Assembly: GCA_035575925.1 (NCBI GenBank)
Contig: DATLXK010000063.1
Coordinates: 54,225 to 118,224 of the forward strand
Source: DASWTL01 sp035575925
GTDB lineage: Bacteria; Bacteroidota; Bacteroidia; Sphingobacteriales; Sphingobacteriaceae
Direction: 5' to 3'
Length of the DNA: 64,000 bases
In this document: positions 18,373 to 27,398 of the stretch, in pieces
Layout: every line of letters starts with the position of its first letter
Position numbering within the stretch: the stretch's first letter is position 1
Translations under genes and position numbers: made by a program
The notes under the pieces: generated by a model
Told to the model about the DNA's origin: nothing
The model's input: the letters and a program-made list of their open reading frames with translations, nothing else
The model's database searches: none

Positions 18373-21300
18373 TTGAAATTTACTATTACAAACTTTGCAG
18401 GCTTCATTATAGCCCTGATAGTTTCTACAATATCTTTTTCTGAAAATGCAATTGCTCAAAAGCAAATTAGTTTTAAGCATTTGACAATTAATAATGGCTT
18501 ATCGCAAAATAGCGTTTTTTCCATCTTTCAGGATAAAGATGATTATATCTGGATAGGAACTGAAGACGGGCTTAACAGGTTTGACGGCTATGAATTCACT
18601 ATTTATAAGCACGAGAATAATAATCCCAAAAGTATTAGTAACAGTCGTATAAATGCCATTTATGAAGACCCGCGAGGTAATCTATGGATTGGCACAGCAG
18701 ACGGGCTCAATCTCTTTGATAAAAACAGCGGTTCCTTTACCAGGATAAGAACAGGAACAGCAAGACCAGGAGGAACTAATGATCCAATAACCTCTATAGT
18801 GTGTGATAGCTATGGCAACCTTTGGATTGGTACTTTTGATGGCTTAAAACTGTATGATTCTAAAACCAACAAGGTCCGTCACTTTAAAACGAACAATAAG
18901 CAAAGCCTGGTGGGAAGTAATAAGGTTCAGACTATTTTTGAAGATAGGGGACGGTTATTGTGGATTAGTATTGGCAAAGATCTTAAAAGATTCGACCCAG
19001 TTCATAAAAAATTCCAACCACTTCCTGCATCTCTCGAAAAGAATCCGACATTAAGAAAAAGCAAGGTCCGGATTATCAGGCAGGACAAGAACGGGCATTA
19101 TTGGTTTGGAACAGAAACGGAAGGTTTATTCAGGTTTGATCCAAAAACAGCTGCTTCTGTTAATTATAAACATGATCCTGTAAGCGCAAACAGTTTGCCG
19201 ATTAGTATAATTCGTGACCTCTCCATTGTATCCGAACAGGAAATCTGGATTGGCACCAGGGAAGGGTTAAGTATATTAAATCCGATTACTAACCAATTCC
19301 AAAACTATACTTATAACCGTTATGATCCCAAAGCACTAAGTCATAACTCTATAAGGAGCATCATGCGGGATAAATCTGGAAATATGTGGCTGGGAACCTT
19401 TGCCGGCGGTTTAAATATTTACCAGTCCAGCAATTCAAATTTTTCATATATCGGTGAACAACTTGCAGACCGGCCGGGCCTTAACCACCCTGTGGTAAGT
19501 TCTATTTTGAAAGCTGATAATGGAGCTCTTTGGGTGGGTACAGAAGGCGGGGGTTTAAATTACATAGACCGCAGGGCAGCGGTTTATAAAACCTATGTAA
19601 TAAACAGCAAACAACAAAATATCGTAAAATCTTTAGCCAAAGACAAGACAGGCCATTTGTGGATTGGTACTTATGACGGTTTAGTAAATCTGGATACCCG
19701 GAGTGGCAAATTCAAGAATTATAAAATCGGGGGCAATGGCGATAAACCGGGCAATAACCAAATTTATGCTTTAGCTGTTGCTGATAGTGGTGTGTGGATC
19801 GGTACTGATGGGCAGGGTTTAGTGTTTAGAAGCAAGGAAGGTACTGAAACAGCATTCCTGCACAATTCGAGAAATAAAAACAGCATAAGCGGGAATAATA
19901 TTATTGCCCTCCTGACAGATGACGGAAGCCAGAATCTTTGGATTGGAACAGAAACAGGGCTAAACTATTATGATAAAAAGAAAGGGTTCACACCATTTTT
20001 GCATAATGATGCTAAACCATACAGCATCAGCCATAATTCCGTTTCATCGCTCTTTATAGATTCCCGAAAGAGGGTCTGGATCGGAACAAAAGGTGGAGGA
20101 TTAAATATTTATGATAGAAATTCCGGGCGTTTTTATGCTCTAACACAAGCCGATGGTCTTGCCAATAATGTTATACACAGTATACGGGAAGATAATACAG
20201 GCAGGTTATGGGTCAGTACTAACAACGGATTATCCGTGATCACTTTTAAAAGTTTAAGCCTTCCCCTGAGTAAAAAAAATCTGGATATCATAAACTATTC
20301 TGTAGCCGACGGACTGCAGAGCAATCAATTTTCCTCAGGAGCATCAGAAACAGGAGAAGACGGCGAGTTGTTTTTTGGAGGAATTAATGGCATTACTTCA
20401 TTCCATCCACAGAAGATCAGTAAGAACAGGCTTAAACCAAATGTGGTGTTAACTGATTTTTTCATTAAAAATAATCCGGTTAAAATTCATTCGGAAAATT
20501 CACCGTTGAAAAAAACGATCGGGGAAACTGCCAGCATCACACTTCCGTATGACCAGGCTTTTATCACTTTTAAATTTGCGGCTCTGAACTATATAAATCC
20601 TGAGAAAAATCAATACGCTTACAAGCTTGACGGATTTGCAGACGATGAATGGCATTACGTAGGCAATCAGCGTACAGCAACTTACACCAATCTTGACGCT
20701 GGAAAATATACTTTCAGAGTTAAAGCAGCCAATAACGATGGCGTTTGGAATGATAAGATCAGAGAAATTACCATTACTGTTCTTCCGCCATGGTGGGAAA
20801 CATGGTGGGCATATACTCTTTATATCTTGCTCATCGGTTCACTTCTTTACCTGTTTTATTATTATTCTTATAAAACAGCGAACCTTAAAAGCGAACTTGT
20901 TTTTGAGCATATGAGCCGTGAAAAAGATCAGGAACTTGCACAAAGAAAATTGAGCTTTTTTACTCATATTTCTCATGAGATTAAAACCCCGCTTACCCTA
21001 ATTCTTGCACCTATAGACAAGCTAGTTGGAATGAATGAGGGCAATAACAAGATTCAGAACCAGTTGATGCTCATGCAGCGCAATGGTGAGCGGCTTGTAC
21101 GGCTTATAAACCAATTATTAGACTTTAGAAAATTTGAAACCGGAAGCATGAAGATAGAGGCAGCCGAAGGTGACATAGTACGCTTCATTAAAGAAGTTGT
21201 TATGGCTTTTGACTCGTATGCCCGCCATAAAAATATCAAACTAAAGGTTATATCTGAAAAAGACAGTGTACGCACCTGGTTTGATCGTGATAAATTTGAA

Positions 21301-22575
21301 AAAATTATGTACAACCTGCTTTCAAATGCCCTGAAGTTTACGCCTGAAGAGGGGAAAGTGGTCATCAGAATAAGTACGGAACATGTAGGTGAAAAAGAAT
21401 TTGTAAGGATTGAAATTGAAGATAACGGCATAGGTATTCCCCCTGAAAATATCGATAAGATATTTGAGCAGTTTAATCATTATGATGAACAAGGTATTAA
21501 TAATGATGGTACTGGCATCGGTCTGTCATTTTCAAAAGGCCTTATTGAGATGCATCATGGAGAAATTCATGTAAAAAGCACACCTTCTACCCATGGGGTT
21601 AGGGGATCTACCTGCTTTATGATAAAAGTACCTTTGGGGAAGCAGCATTTTTCAGAAGCTGAAATTATATCTGATTTTAAAGACAGTGAGAATATTAGCA
21701 CCTACTATGAAACTGATATCCCGGTAGCGGTGCGTGTAAAATCTGACAAAAGAAAGTGCAAAGTTCTCCAAAGTATGGACAAAGAGAAGCCCATTATGCT
21801 TATAGTAGAGGATAACAGCGATGTACTTCATTTTATTGAATCTCATTTTGAAGAACTTTTTGAGGTACATACAGCAACGCAAGGAGCTGAGGGTTGGGAA
21901 AAAGCGCTTTCGGTCATTCCCGATATTATTATCAGCGATGTGATGATGCCGGAGTTAAGCGGAACGGCATTATGCAGCAAGCTGAAATCTGATTCCAGAA
22001 CCAGCCATATTCCTGTTATCCTGCTTACTGCCAGAACCCCCCTGATTTTTAAGGTGGAAGGTTACGAAACAGGTGCCGATGATTATATTACCAAACCGTT
22101 TAATCTAAATATTTTAGAATCCCGCATCTGGAACCTACTTGAATCCAGGCAAGTACTTCGCGAAAGATACCGGAAGGATATAACCCTCCAACCCAGAAAT
22201 GTTGCCATTACATCACCTGACGAAAAATTTCTCGATAAAGTGATGAACTATATAGAGGAAAATATCTCGGAATCAACGCTTAGTGTGGAAGAGTTAGGGA
22301 AAGAAGTTGGCATGAGCCGCGTTACTTTATATCGTAAGATCAAGGCGTTGACTAATCAGTCGGCCGTTGAGTTTATACGTACTATTCGCCTTAAACGTGC
22401 CGGCCAGTTACTTCAACAAAACAAACTAAATGTGAGCGAAGTGGCCTACATGGTTGGCTTTTTGGATATTGATTATTTTAGAAAATGCTTTAAAGACCAG
22501 TTTGGAAGTACTCCAAAAGAATATGCAAGCCTGCAGCAAAAAAACGATATGTTTTTATCAGATAACGGCTTATAA
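18373..22575 (+). CDS. Hybrid two-component system sensor/regulator (HTCS)
   Basis: This 1400-residue single-protein signalling system controls polysaccharide-utilisation loci. After a signal/anchor (residues 1-28), residues ~35-690 are two-component beta-propeller repeats (many copies of the type DDYIWIGTEDGLNRF). A Y_Y_Y domain (~715-795) and a membrane helix (~805-828) follow. The cytosolic part has HisKA with phosphoacceptor His868 (SHEIKTPLTLI), HATPase boxes (NLLSNALKF, DNGIGIPPENI, GTGIGLSFSKG), a receiver with Asp1189 (IIISDVMMPE) and a C-terminal AraC helix-turn-helix (~1290-1390). The start is TTG; no in-frame ATG lies nearby. It most likely senses a glycan fragment in the periplasm and activates the neighbouring locus. 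Confidence 0.95.
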   Translation: MKFTITNFAGFIIALIVSTISFSENAIAQKQISFKHLTINNGLSQNSVFSIFQDKDDYIWIGTEDGLNRFDGYEFTIYKHENNNPKSISNSRINAIYEDPRGNLWIGTADGLNLFDKNSGSFTRIRTGTARPGGTNDPITSIVCDSYGNLWIGTFDGLKLYDSKTNKVRHFKTNNKQSLVGSNKVQTIFEDRGRLLWISIGKDLKRFDPVHKKFQPLPASLEKNPTLRKSKVRIIRQDKNGHYWFGTETEGLFRFDPKTAASVNYKHDPVSANSLPISIIRDLSIVSEQEIWIGTREGLSILNPITNQFQNYTYNRYDPKALSHNSIRSIMRDKSGNMWLGTFAGGLNIYQSSNSNFSYIGEQLADRPGLNHPVVSSILKADNGALWVGTEGGGLNYIDRRAAVYKTYVINSKQQNIVKSLAKDKTGHLWIGTYDGLVNLDTRSGKFKNYKIGGNGDKPGNNQIYALAVADSGVWIGTDGQGLVFRSKEGTETAFLHNSRNKNSISGNNIIALLTDDGSQNLWIGTETGLNYYDKKKGFTPFLHNDAKPYSISHNSVSSLFIDSRKRVWIGTKGGGLNIYDRNSGRFYALTQADGLANNVIHSIREDNTGRLWVSTNNGLSVITFKSLSLPLSKKNLDIINYSVADGLQSNQFSSGASETGEDGELFFGGINGITSFHPQKISKNRLKPNVVLTDFFIKNNPVKIHSENSPLKKTIGETASITLPYDQAFITFKFAALNYINPEKNQYAYKLDGFADDEWHYVGNQRTATYTNLDAGKYTFRVKAANNDGVWNDKIREITITVLPPWWETWWAYTLYILLIGSLLYLFYYYSYKTANLKSELVFEHMSREKDQELAQRKLSFFTHISHEIKTPLTLILAPIDKLVGMNEGNNKIQNQLMLMQRNGERLVRLINQLLDFRKFETGSMKIEAAEGDIVRFIKEVVMAFDSYARHKNIKLKVISEKDSVRTWFDRDKFEKIMYNLLSNALKFTPEEGKVVIRISTEHVGEKEFVRIEIEDNGIGIPPENIDKIFEQFNHYDEQGINNDGTGIGLSFSKGLIEMHHGEIHVKSTPSTHGVRGSTCFMIKVPLGKQHFSEAEIISDFKDSENISTYYETDIPVAVRVKSDKRKCKVLQSMDKEKPIMLIVEDNSDVLHFIESHFEELFEVHTATQGAEGWEKALSVIPDIIISDVMMPELSGTALCSKLKSDSRTSHIPVILLTARTPLIFKVEGYETGADDYITKPFNLNILESRIWNLLESRQVLRERYRKDITLQPRNVAITSPDEKFLDKVMNYIEENISESTLSVEELGKEVGMSRVTLYRKIKALTNQSAVEFIRTIRLKRAGQLLQQNKLNVSEVAYMVGFLDIDYFRKCFKDQFGSTPKEYASLQQKNDMFLSDNGL

Positions 22576-22691
22576 TATGGTAAATTTTAGCAGCTTAAAA
22601 TGTTAATCTTCTAAAACCGACAAAACAACATATAGAATTTCAACCCTGACTGTAGTTGAAGTTGACTCAACATAGATTTAAGGACAAGATT

Positions 22692-24338
22692 TTAATTAAT
22701 TATTCCGTTATAAATTCCAATATTAGGTTTTACAGTTTCACTCATTTTGTTTCCGTAATAATCCCTGGTGCCGTTATGTGGTATAACAATACCGGATTGT
22801 ATTGCCGGGGATATGCTTTTTAATTTATAACCTTCGGGGCCTTTTCCAGGTGCCTGAAATAAAGGATTAGCCAGGAAAGGTAATGCATCAATAAATTCCA
22901 AAGGAGGGGTTATTCCCCGATAGAGATTATTACTGAAAGAGATATTTGTTGAGTTACCAAAACTGTATGAGGGGTTGCGCCCTTCATAGAAAAAAATATT
23001 GTTTCTGAATGATGCACCGTTTGGGTACACTGTCCAGCGATTCAGCTTTAGTACAACCACATCATCATATTTTGCATCCGCATAAAATACGTTATTGTAA
23101 ACCTCAAGTCCTTCTACCCTGCCTGAAAAGTATGCTCCCTGCCGTGCATTATTTTCAATGATATTATAGCGAATTATAGTGCCGAGATTAAAATTCGTTG
23201 GATTCGGACCTACCCCGGGCCCTCCTGTTGCCGTTACTCCGCCCAATTGATTATGATGCAGGTAGTTATATTGAATGATTGTATTTTTTGTACGGTAATC
23301 GCTGTCTATTCCACGGGCATCAGTATCTCCAGGGTTGTAAATAGTATTCCTGGCTTCATTAAACTGGTAAATACAATTATCTGTATTAAAATTAAACACT
23401 GCGTTACCCGAAATGGTAGTACCACATGAATCAAATAGGTTATACTCGATTAAAGGATCTTTTGCCACCCGCACAATCAGGCCGTTCCCTGCAATACTTC
23501 TGAAAATATTTTTCCTGAAAACAACACCCGTATTCGGTGTCCAGTTATCTTTAGTTCCATTACCCAGGTCATCTCCAAATTTCGAGTGCATACTCCGGTC
23601 ATCCCAATCAGATCTGAAATTAAAACCCGTTCGACCCAGGTTTTCAAATATGGAGTTCTCTACATGTACATCGTTAAAGCTGCTGCGTACACGAGTACCT
23701 TTGGTATAGAATTGTACGCCACCATAATATCGTGTCTGATCTGTTTTCCCTTCGTCTTTTGGCTGGTGAGAGCTGTTTACATCAAATACCCGTATGTTTT
23801 TAAAATGAATATGATCGAGTGTGCCTCCATCTTCATTAACAATATAAATGCCGTTAAAAAGATCTTCTTTCGCAACTGGGCTCTTCTTAAAATTCGTTAC
23901 GGCGAGATTGTTCAGCTCAAATTGAGATTTATTATAAGCATATATCGCATGTGCTAACCCTGATCCGTTAATAACTGCCGCTCTTTTGCCGTTGTAACTT
24001 GAATAAACAATAGGCCTGTTTTTGGTCCCGCTTGTGCTGATAATCAGATTGCCGTTAAAGGTTTGCCCTGAGCGAAACAAAATATGATCCCCCGGAGAAA
24101 ATGCTGTATTACTAACTTTCTGTAATGTTCTCCAGGGCTTTGTTACCGACTTCCCGCTATTGCGGTCATTACCTTTAACAGCATCTACATAATATCGTAT
24201 ACCTGCAGGGTAGGTAACAGCATGTTGAGAACCACGAGGCCCATCTGTAAAATTTGCTTTAAAAGAAAGGCATATTAATAAAACAATGCCGGTTGAACCC
24301 AATAATGTTATTAACTGATTACTTCGATTGAAGATCAT
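22692..24338 (-). CDS. Secreted right-handed parallel beta-helix protein
   Basis: A 548-residue exported protein (hydrophobic signal/anchor residues 9-26). The N-terminal entry RYYVDAVKGNDRNSGKSVTK and PGDHILFRSGQTFNGN is the usual beginning of pectate-lyase-like beta-helix proteins in Bacteroidota. It is followed by repeated Asn-rich turns (FKNIRVFDVNSSHQ, IVRVAKDPLIEYNLFDSCG, NTIIQYNYLHHN). Such folds include polysaccharide lyases, glycosidases and epimerases, and no catalytic residues could be assigned to a numbered family. It lies just downstream of uxuA on the same strand, so a uronic-acid-containing glycan is a reasonable substrate. It is a distant paralogue of the beta-helix protein at 25997-27367. 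Confidence 0.82.
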   Translation of the reverse strand: MIFNRSNQLITLLGSTGIVLLICLSFKANFTDGPRGSQHAVTYPAGIRYYVDAVKGNDRNSGKSVTKPWRTLQKVSNTAFSPGDHILFRSGQTFNGNLIISTSGTKNRPIVYSSYNGKRAAVINGSGLAHAIYAYNKSQFELNNLAVTNFKKSPVAKEDLFNGIYIVNEDGGTLDHIHFKNIRVFDVNSSHQPKDEGKTDQTRYYGGVQFYTKGTRVRSSFNDVHVENSIFENLGRTGFNFRSDWDDRSMHSKFGDDLGNGTKDNWTPNTGVVFRKNIFRSIAGNGLIVRVAKDPLIEYNLFDSCGTTISGNAVFNFNTDNCIYQFNEARNTIYNPGDTDARGIDSDYRTKNTIIQYNYLHHNQLGGVTATGGPGVGPNPTNFNLGTIIRYNIIENNARQGAYFSGRVEGLEVYNNVFYADAKYDDVVVLKLNRWTVYPNGASFRNNIFFYEGRNPSYSFGNSTNISFSNNLYRGITPPLEFIDALPFLANPLFQAPGKGPEGYKLKSISPAIQSGIVIPHNGTRDYYGNKMSETVKPNIGIYNGIIN

Positions 24339-24383
24339 AAATCATCTATTTTAATTTTTTTCCCCTTGCCTAGGACTATAATG

Positions 24384-25568
24384 TTATAACCCTTTTCTTA
24401 ATCCCATTTCCAGCCCTCTAAGCTCTGCCAGTCCTTTCATTCTGCCAATTACAGAATATCCCGGATACGTGTTCCTATTGAAATCATCTAATATCTTATG
24501 ACCGTGGTCAGGCCTCATGGGAATAGATACGTCATTACTGCCAGCCGTATCCCGTTTCTTTTGCTCAAGTAAAATTTTCTCCATGATTGACACCATATCA
24601 TTATCACCATCTAAATGATCTGCTTCATAAAAGCTCCCGTCAGGTTCACGTTGCACATTACGCAAATGAAGAAAATGTATATGTTCGCCAAGGCGTTCCA
24701 CTATTCCGGGTAAATTATTTGCAGGATTAGCTCCCAAAGATCCGGTACAAAAGGTGATGCCGTTGCTTGGTGAAGGGGCCGAATCTATTATATCACGCAA
24801 ATCCTGTTCAGTACACACCACCCGGGGAAGTCCCAGAATTGGGAACGGTGGATCATCAGGATGTATACACATTTTTATTCCGGCCTCTTCCGCAGCCGGG
24901 ATGATTGCCCGTAAAAAATAGGCCAGGTTTGCTTTAAGCTGAGTAGTTCCGGTACCTGCGTATTTTTTAAGCTGTTCCTTGAATTCTGTTACCGTAAATA
25001 CTTCGTCTGTTCCGGGCAACCCGGCCATAATAGTATTGGTTAACAGATCTTTTTCTTCTTTAGACAGATCCTCAAGATATTTTTTAGCCCGTTGCTGAAC
25101 TCCGGCATCGAACGCAGTGAATGCCTCTTCGCGTTCAAGGATAAATAAGTCAAAGGCTGCCAACGCTATTGCGTCATAACGCAGCGCACTGGCTTTATTA
25201 GGTAACCTGAAATCAAGATTTGTACGCGTCCAGTCGAGCACAGGCATAAAATTATAACATACTGTTTTTAGTCCCATATCTGATACATTTTTTAGAGACT
25301 GTATGTATTTTTCAATCCATTCATCGCGATCGGCGGCACCCGTTTTTATAGATTCATGAATGTTTATGCTTTCAATAACCGACCATGTGAGCCCGGCATG
25401 TTCAATAATTTCTTTTCTCTTTTGTATCTCATTTATCTCCCATACATCCCCGCAAGGAATATGATGTAGAGCTGTGACTATTCCGGTTGCCCCGGTTTGA
25501 CAGATATCTGCGAGTGTAACCTCATCCTGAGGGCCGAACCAACGGAAAGTTTTTTCAAGAGTTTGCAT
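24384..25568 (-). CDS. uxuA: Mannonate dehydratase
   Basis: A 394-residue cytosolic enzyme that dehydrates D-mannonate to 2-keto-3-deoxy-D-gluconate, the committed step of glucuronate breakdown. Family motifs are FRWFGPQDEVTLADICQTGA at the start, TVCYNFMPVLDWTRT, IKMCIHPDDPPFPILGLPRV with metal-binding His/Asp, NGITFCTGSLGANP, and MRPDHGHKILDD near the end. The length is standard. It is placed between two beta-helix genes. A dehydrogenase that can make D-mannonate lies 33 kb away on the plus strand (58588-59400). No glucuronate isomerase (UxaC) or KDG kinase/aldolase is in the window. Confidence 0.96.
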   Translation of the reverse strand: MQTLEKTFRWFGPQDEVTLADICQTGATGIVTALHHIPCGDVWEINEIQKRKEIIEHAGLTWSVIESINIHESIKTGAADRDEWIEKYIQSLKNVSDMGLKTVCYNFMPVLDWTRTNLDFRLPNKASALRYDAIALAAFDLFILEREEAFTAFDAGVQQRAKKYLEDLSKEEKDLLTNTIMAGLPGTDEVFTVTEFKEQLKKYAGTGTTQLKANLAYFLRAIIPAAEEAGIKMCIHPDDPPFPILGLPRVVCTEQDLRDIIDSAPSPSNGITFCTGSLGANPANNLPGIVERLGEHIHFLHLRNVQREPDGSFYEADHLDGDNDMVSIMEKILLEQKKRDTAGSNDVSIPMRPDHGHKILDDFNRNTYPGYSVIGRMKGLAELRGLEMGLRKGL

Positions 25569-25996
25569 TTTTAATTAGTTAGAATTTTAGAAACTGTTCA
25601 GATTGTTGTTATATTGATATTTAGATTTGATATTTCCCTTGCATTCCTGCCAATTTTTATTGGCAGGGCTTCAACACCGGGAGACTGTGAAAATACGCGG
25701 TTTTTATCAGCTTTAATAATATTCAGCTTGCCTGAAGTGGTAATCTTCAAATTTCCTCCGGATTTAAACGCTTAACAAGTATCGGGGGCAAGTTAATCAG
25801 TAACTATCAAATCAAACCTGTTAAATGGTTCATAAATGCCTGACAATAGTATAAATTACAACAAGCTGTCAATGCAACGTGTATTTATATTCTTACTTCT
25901 CCATTCAAATGTGAAACAAAGTACCTGTTAATCTGCACGAAAAACCTTTGAAACCAGCTACACGTAGTGTTAACTTAGTTTATATGTTTAAAAGTT
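25569..25996. other. Divergent intergenic region with a coding remnant
   Basis: 428 bases between uxuA and the plus-strand beta-helix gene. It holds a probable gene remnant (separate entry), a perfect 8-bp hairpin with a TTTT loop (25647-25666), and a candidate plus-strand promoter made of TTTG (25947-25950) and TAACTTAG (25971-25978), 20 bases apart and one mismatch from consensus. Confidence 0.5.
25598..25773 (-). pseudogene. Possible remnant of a gene 3' end
   Basis: One minus-strand frame is open for about 58 codons without a start and ends with TGA at 25600-25598. It reads FKSGGNLKITTSGKLNIIKA and then KNRVFSQSPGVEALPIKIG, which has the composition of a beta-rich exported protein tail rather than random sequence. 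Stops interrupt the frame further upstream. It lies directly before uxuA and may be what is left of a larger carbohydrate-active gene. No family could be assigned. Confidence 0.4.
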
Positions 25997-27367
25997 ATGA
26001 TCATTAGAAAAACATTAACGGTAAGCTTTACCTTAATTCTTTTATTTATAAATATACAATCAGGCTTTAGTGTTACCTATTACATTAACAGCCGGTATGG
26101 CGATGACGCAAATACAGGGACAAATAAGGATAAGGCTTGGAAAACACTGCTTAATCCGGGCTTGAAAACTTTTTTGCCGGGTGACAGCATTTTATTTGCA
26201 AAGGGTTCTTCTTACACGGGTGGTTTTATTTTCAGGAGTTCAGGAACAGCGGAAAAAAAGATTGTCTTTTCAACTTACAGCCTGGATGCAAATATAGTTT
26301 TAAACACACCCCGAACTCAGCTTACTCCCTTATTTTTAAAATATGGCGCAGGTAATGCTCCGGCTTTTACTAATCCTGATTGGAAAGTGCTTAATGGAAA
26401 TATATTCCGCATTGAAGGAAGTCATATCATCATTGACGGGCTATATTTTCATGATAATACAAACCCACCTGAGTCTGATCATAAAAATAAAAACGTACAA
26501 AAATTAGGGGCAATATATCTTGACTTAGGCACCCACCATAATGTGATTAAAAATTGTGAATTTGTTCAAACACCGGTTGGCATTAAAGTAAAAGGAACCA
26601 ATAATTTAATAACCCGGAATTATTTACATGATGCAACTGAAATGATGGCATATTCGTGGGGGCCTATTGCAATAATGATTGTTAAGGGAAACAATGAAAT
26701 TTCTCACAATAAAATAGAAAATTATGGATCTTTTGGTGGCCCGTACGGGTCTGATGGCGGTGTGATTGAGCTGGATGGTGTTGATGCAGATTTTAAAGCT
26801 AACAATATAAATATCCACCATAATACTTCTGTAAATAATCACGGATTTCTGGAGATTGCCGCACGTAATGTGGATAGCATTACTGTTGCTTACAACCTGA
26901 GCGATGATAGAAATCAGTTTATTGGGGGCGGATCAATGAAGGTAACTGTTTTCAACAATACTGTTATCCGCACGCGGGAGCCAAACGTTGACCGATATAT
27001 TTTCTGGACGTTTGATCGGGATAAAGTCTTTTTCAATGTACGAAATAACATTTTTGTTTTCCCCAAAGATATACAGGTTTTTGGACCCTATGTTAAACCT
27101 GTCGGGCATGTTCGCACTCGAATCGGCGATCAGCAACACGATCATAACCTGTATTTTTCACCTGGCAACAGTAATCCAATAGGTATACCTGCCGGAAAGG
27201 GAGATATCATAGCTGACCCGCTATTTGTAGATGCCGCCAACGGAAACTTCCGCCTTTTAAAGAACAGCCCGGCAAGAAATAAAGGTATTAAAACCGGTGG
27301 TTATGTAACAGATCTTGATCAGTCTGCGCTGGAAGGGCGTCCTGATATGGGGGCATACGAGTATTAA
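25997..27367 (+). CDS. Secreted right-handed parallel beta-helix protein
   Basis: A 456-residue protein with a signal peptide (residues 1-25, cut near SGFS). It begins with the same entry as its neighbour at 22692 (YYINSRYGDDANTGTNKDKAW, PGDSILFAKGSSYTGGF). It continues with beta-helix coils (HIIIDGLYFHDNTNPP, NVIKNCEFVQTPVGIKVKG, NLITRNYLHDATEMM) and ends with FRLLKNSPARNKG and DLDQSALEGRPDMGAYEY, a common C-terminal motif of these proteins. The enzymatic class is not decided by the sequence; lyase or hydrolase on an acidic glycan is likely. It is transcribed opposite to uxuA. Confidence 0.85.
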   Translation: MIIRKTLTVSFTLILLFINIQSGFSVTYYINSRYGDDANTGTNKDKAWKTLLNPGLKTFLPGDSILFAKGSSYTGGFIFRSSGTAEKKIVFSTYSLDANIVLNTPRTQLTPLFLKYGAGNAPAFTNPDWKVLNGNIFRIEGSHIIIDGLYFHDNTNPPESDHKNKNVQKLGAIYLDLGTHHNVIKNCEFVQTPVGIKVKGTNNLITRNYLHDATEMMAYSWGPIAIMIVKGNNEISHNKIENYGSFGGPYGSDGGVIELDGVDADFKANNINIHHNTSVNNHGFLEIAARNVDSITVAYNLSDDRNQFIGGGSMKVTVFNNTVIRTREPNVDRYIFWTFDRDKVFFNVRNNIFVFPKDIQVFGPYVKPVGHVRTRIGDQQHDHNLYFSPGNSNPIGIPAGKGDIIADPLFVDAANGNFRLLKNSPARNKGIKTGGYVTDLDQSALEGRPDMGAYEY

Positions 27368-27398
27368 AAATCCATAAAACAACTCATCAATTCATTCC

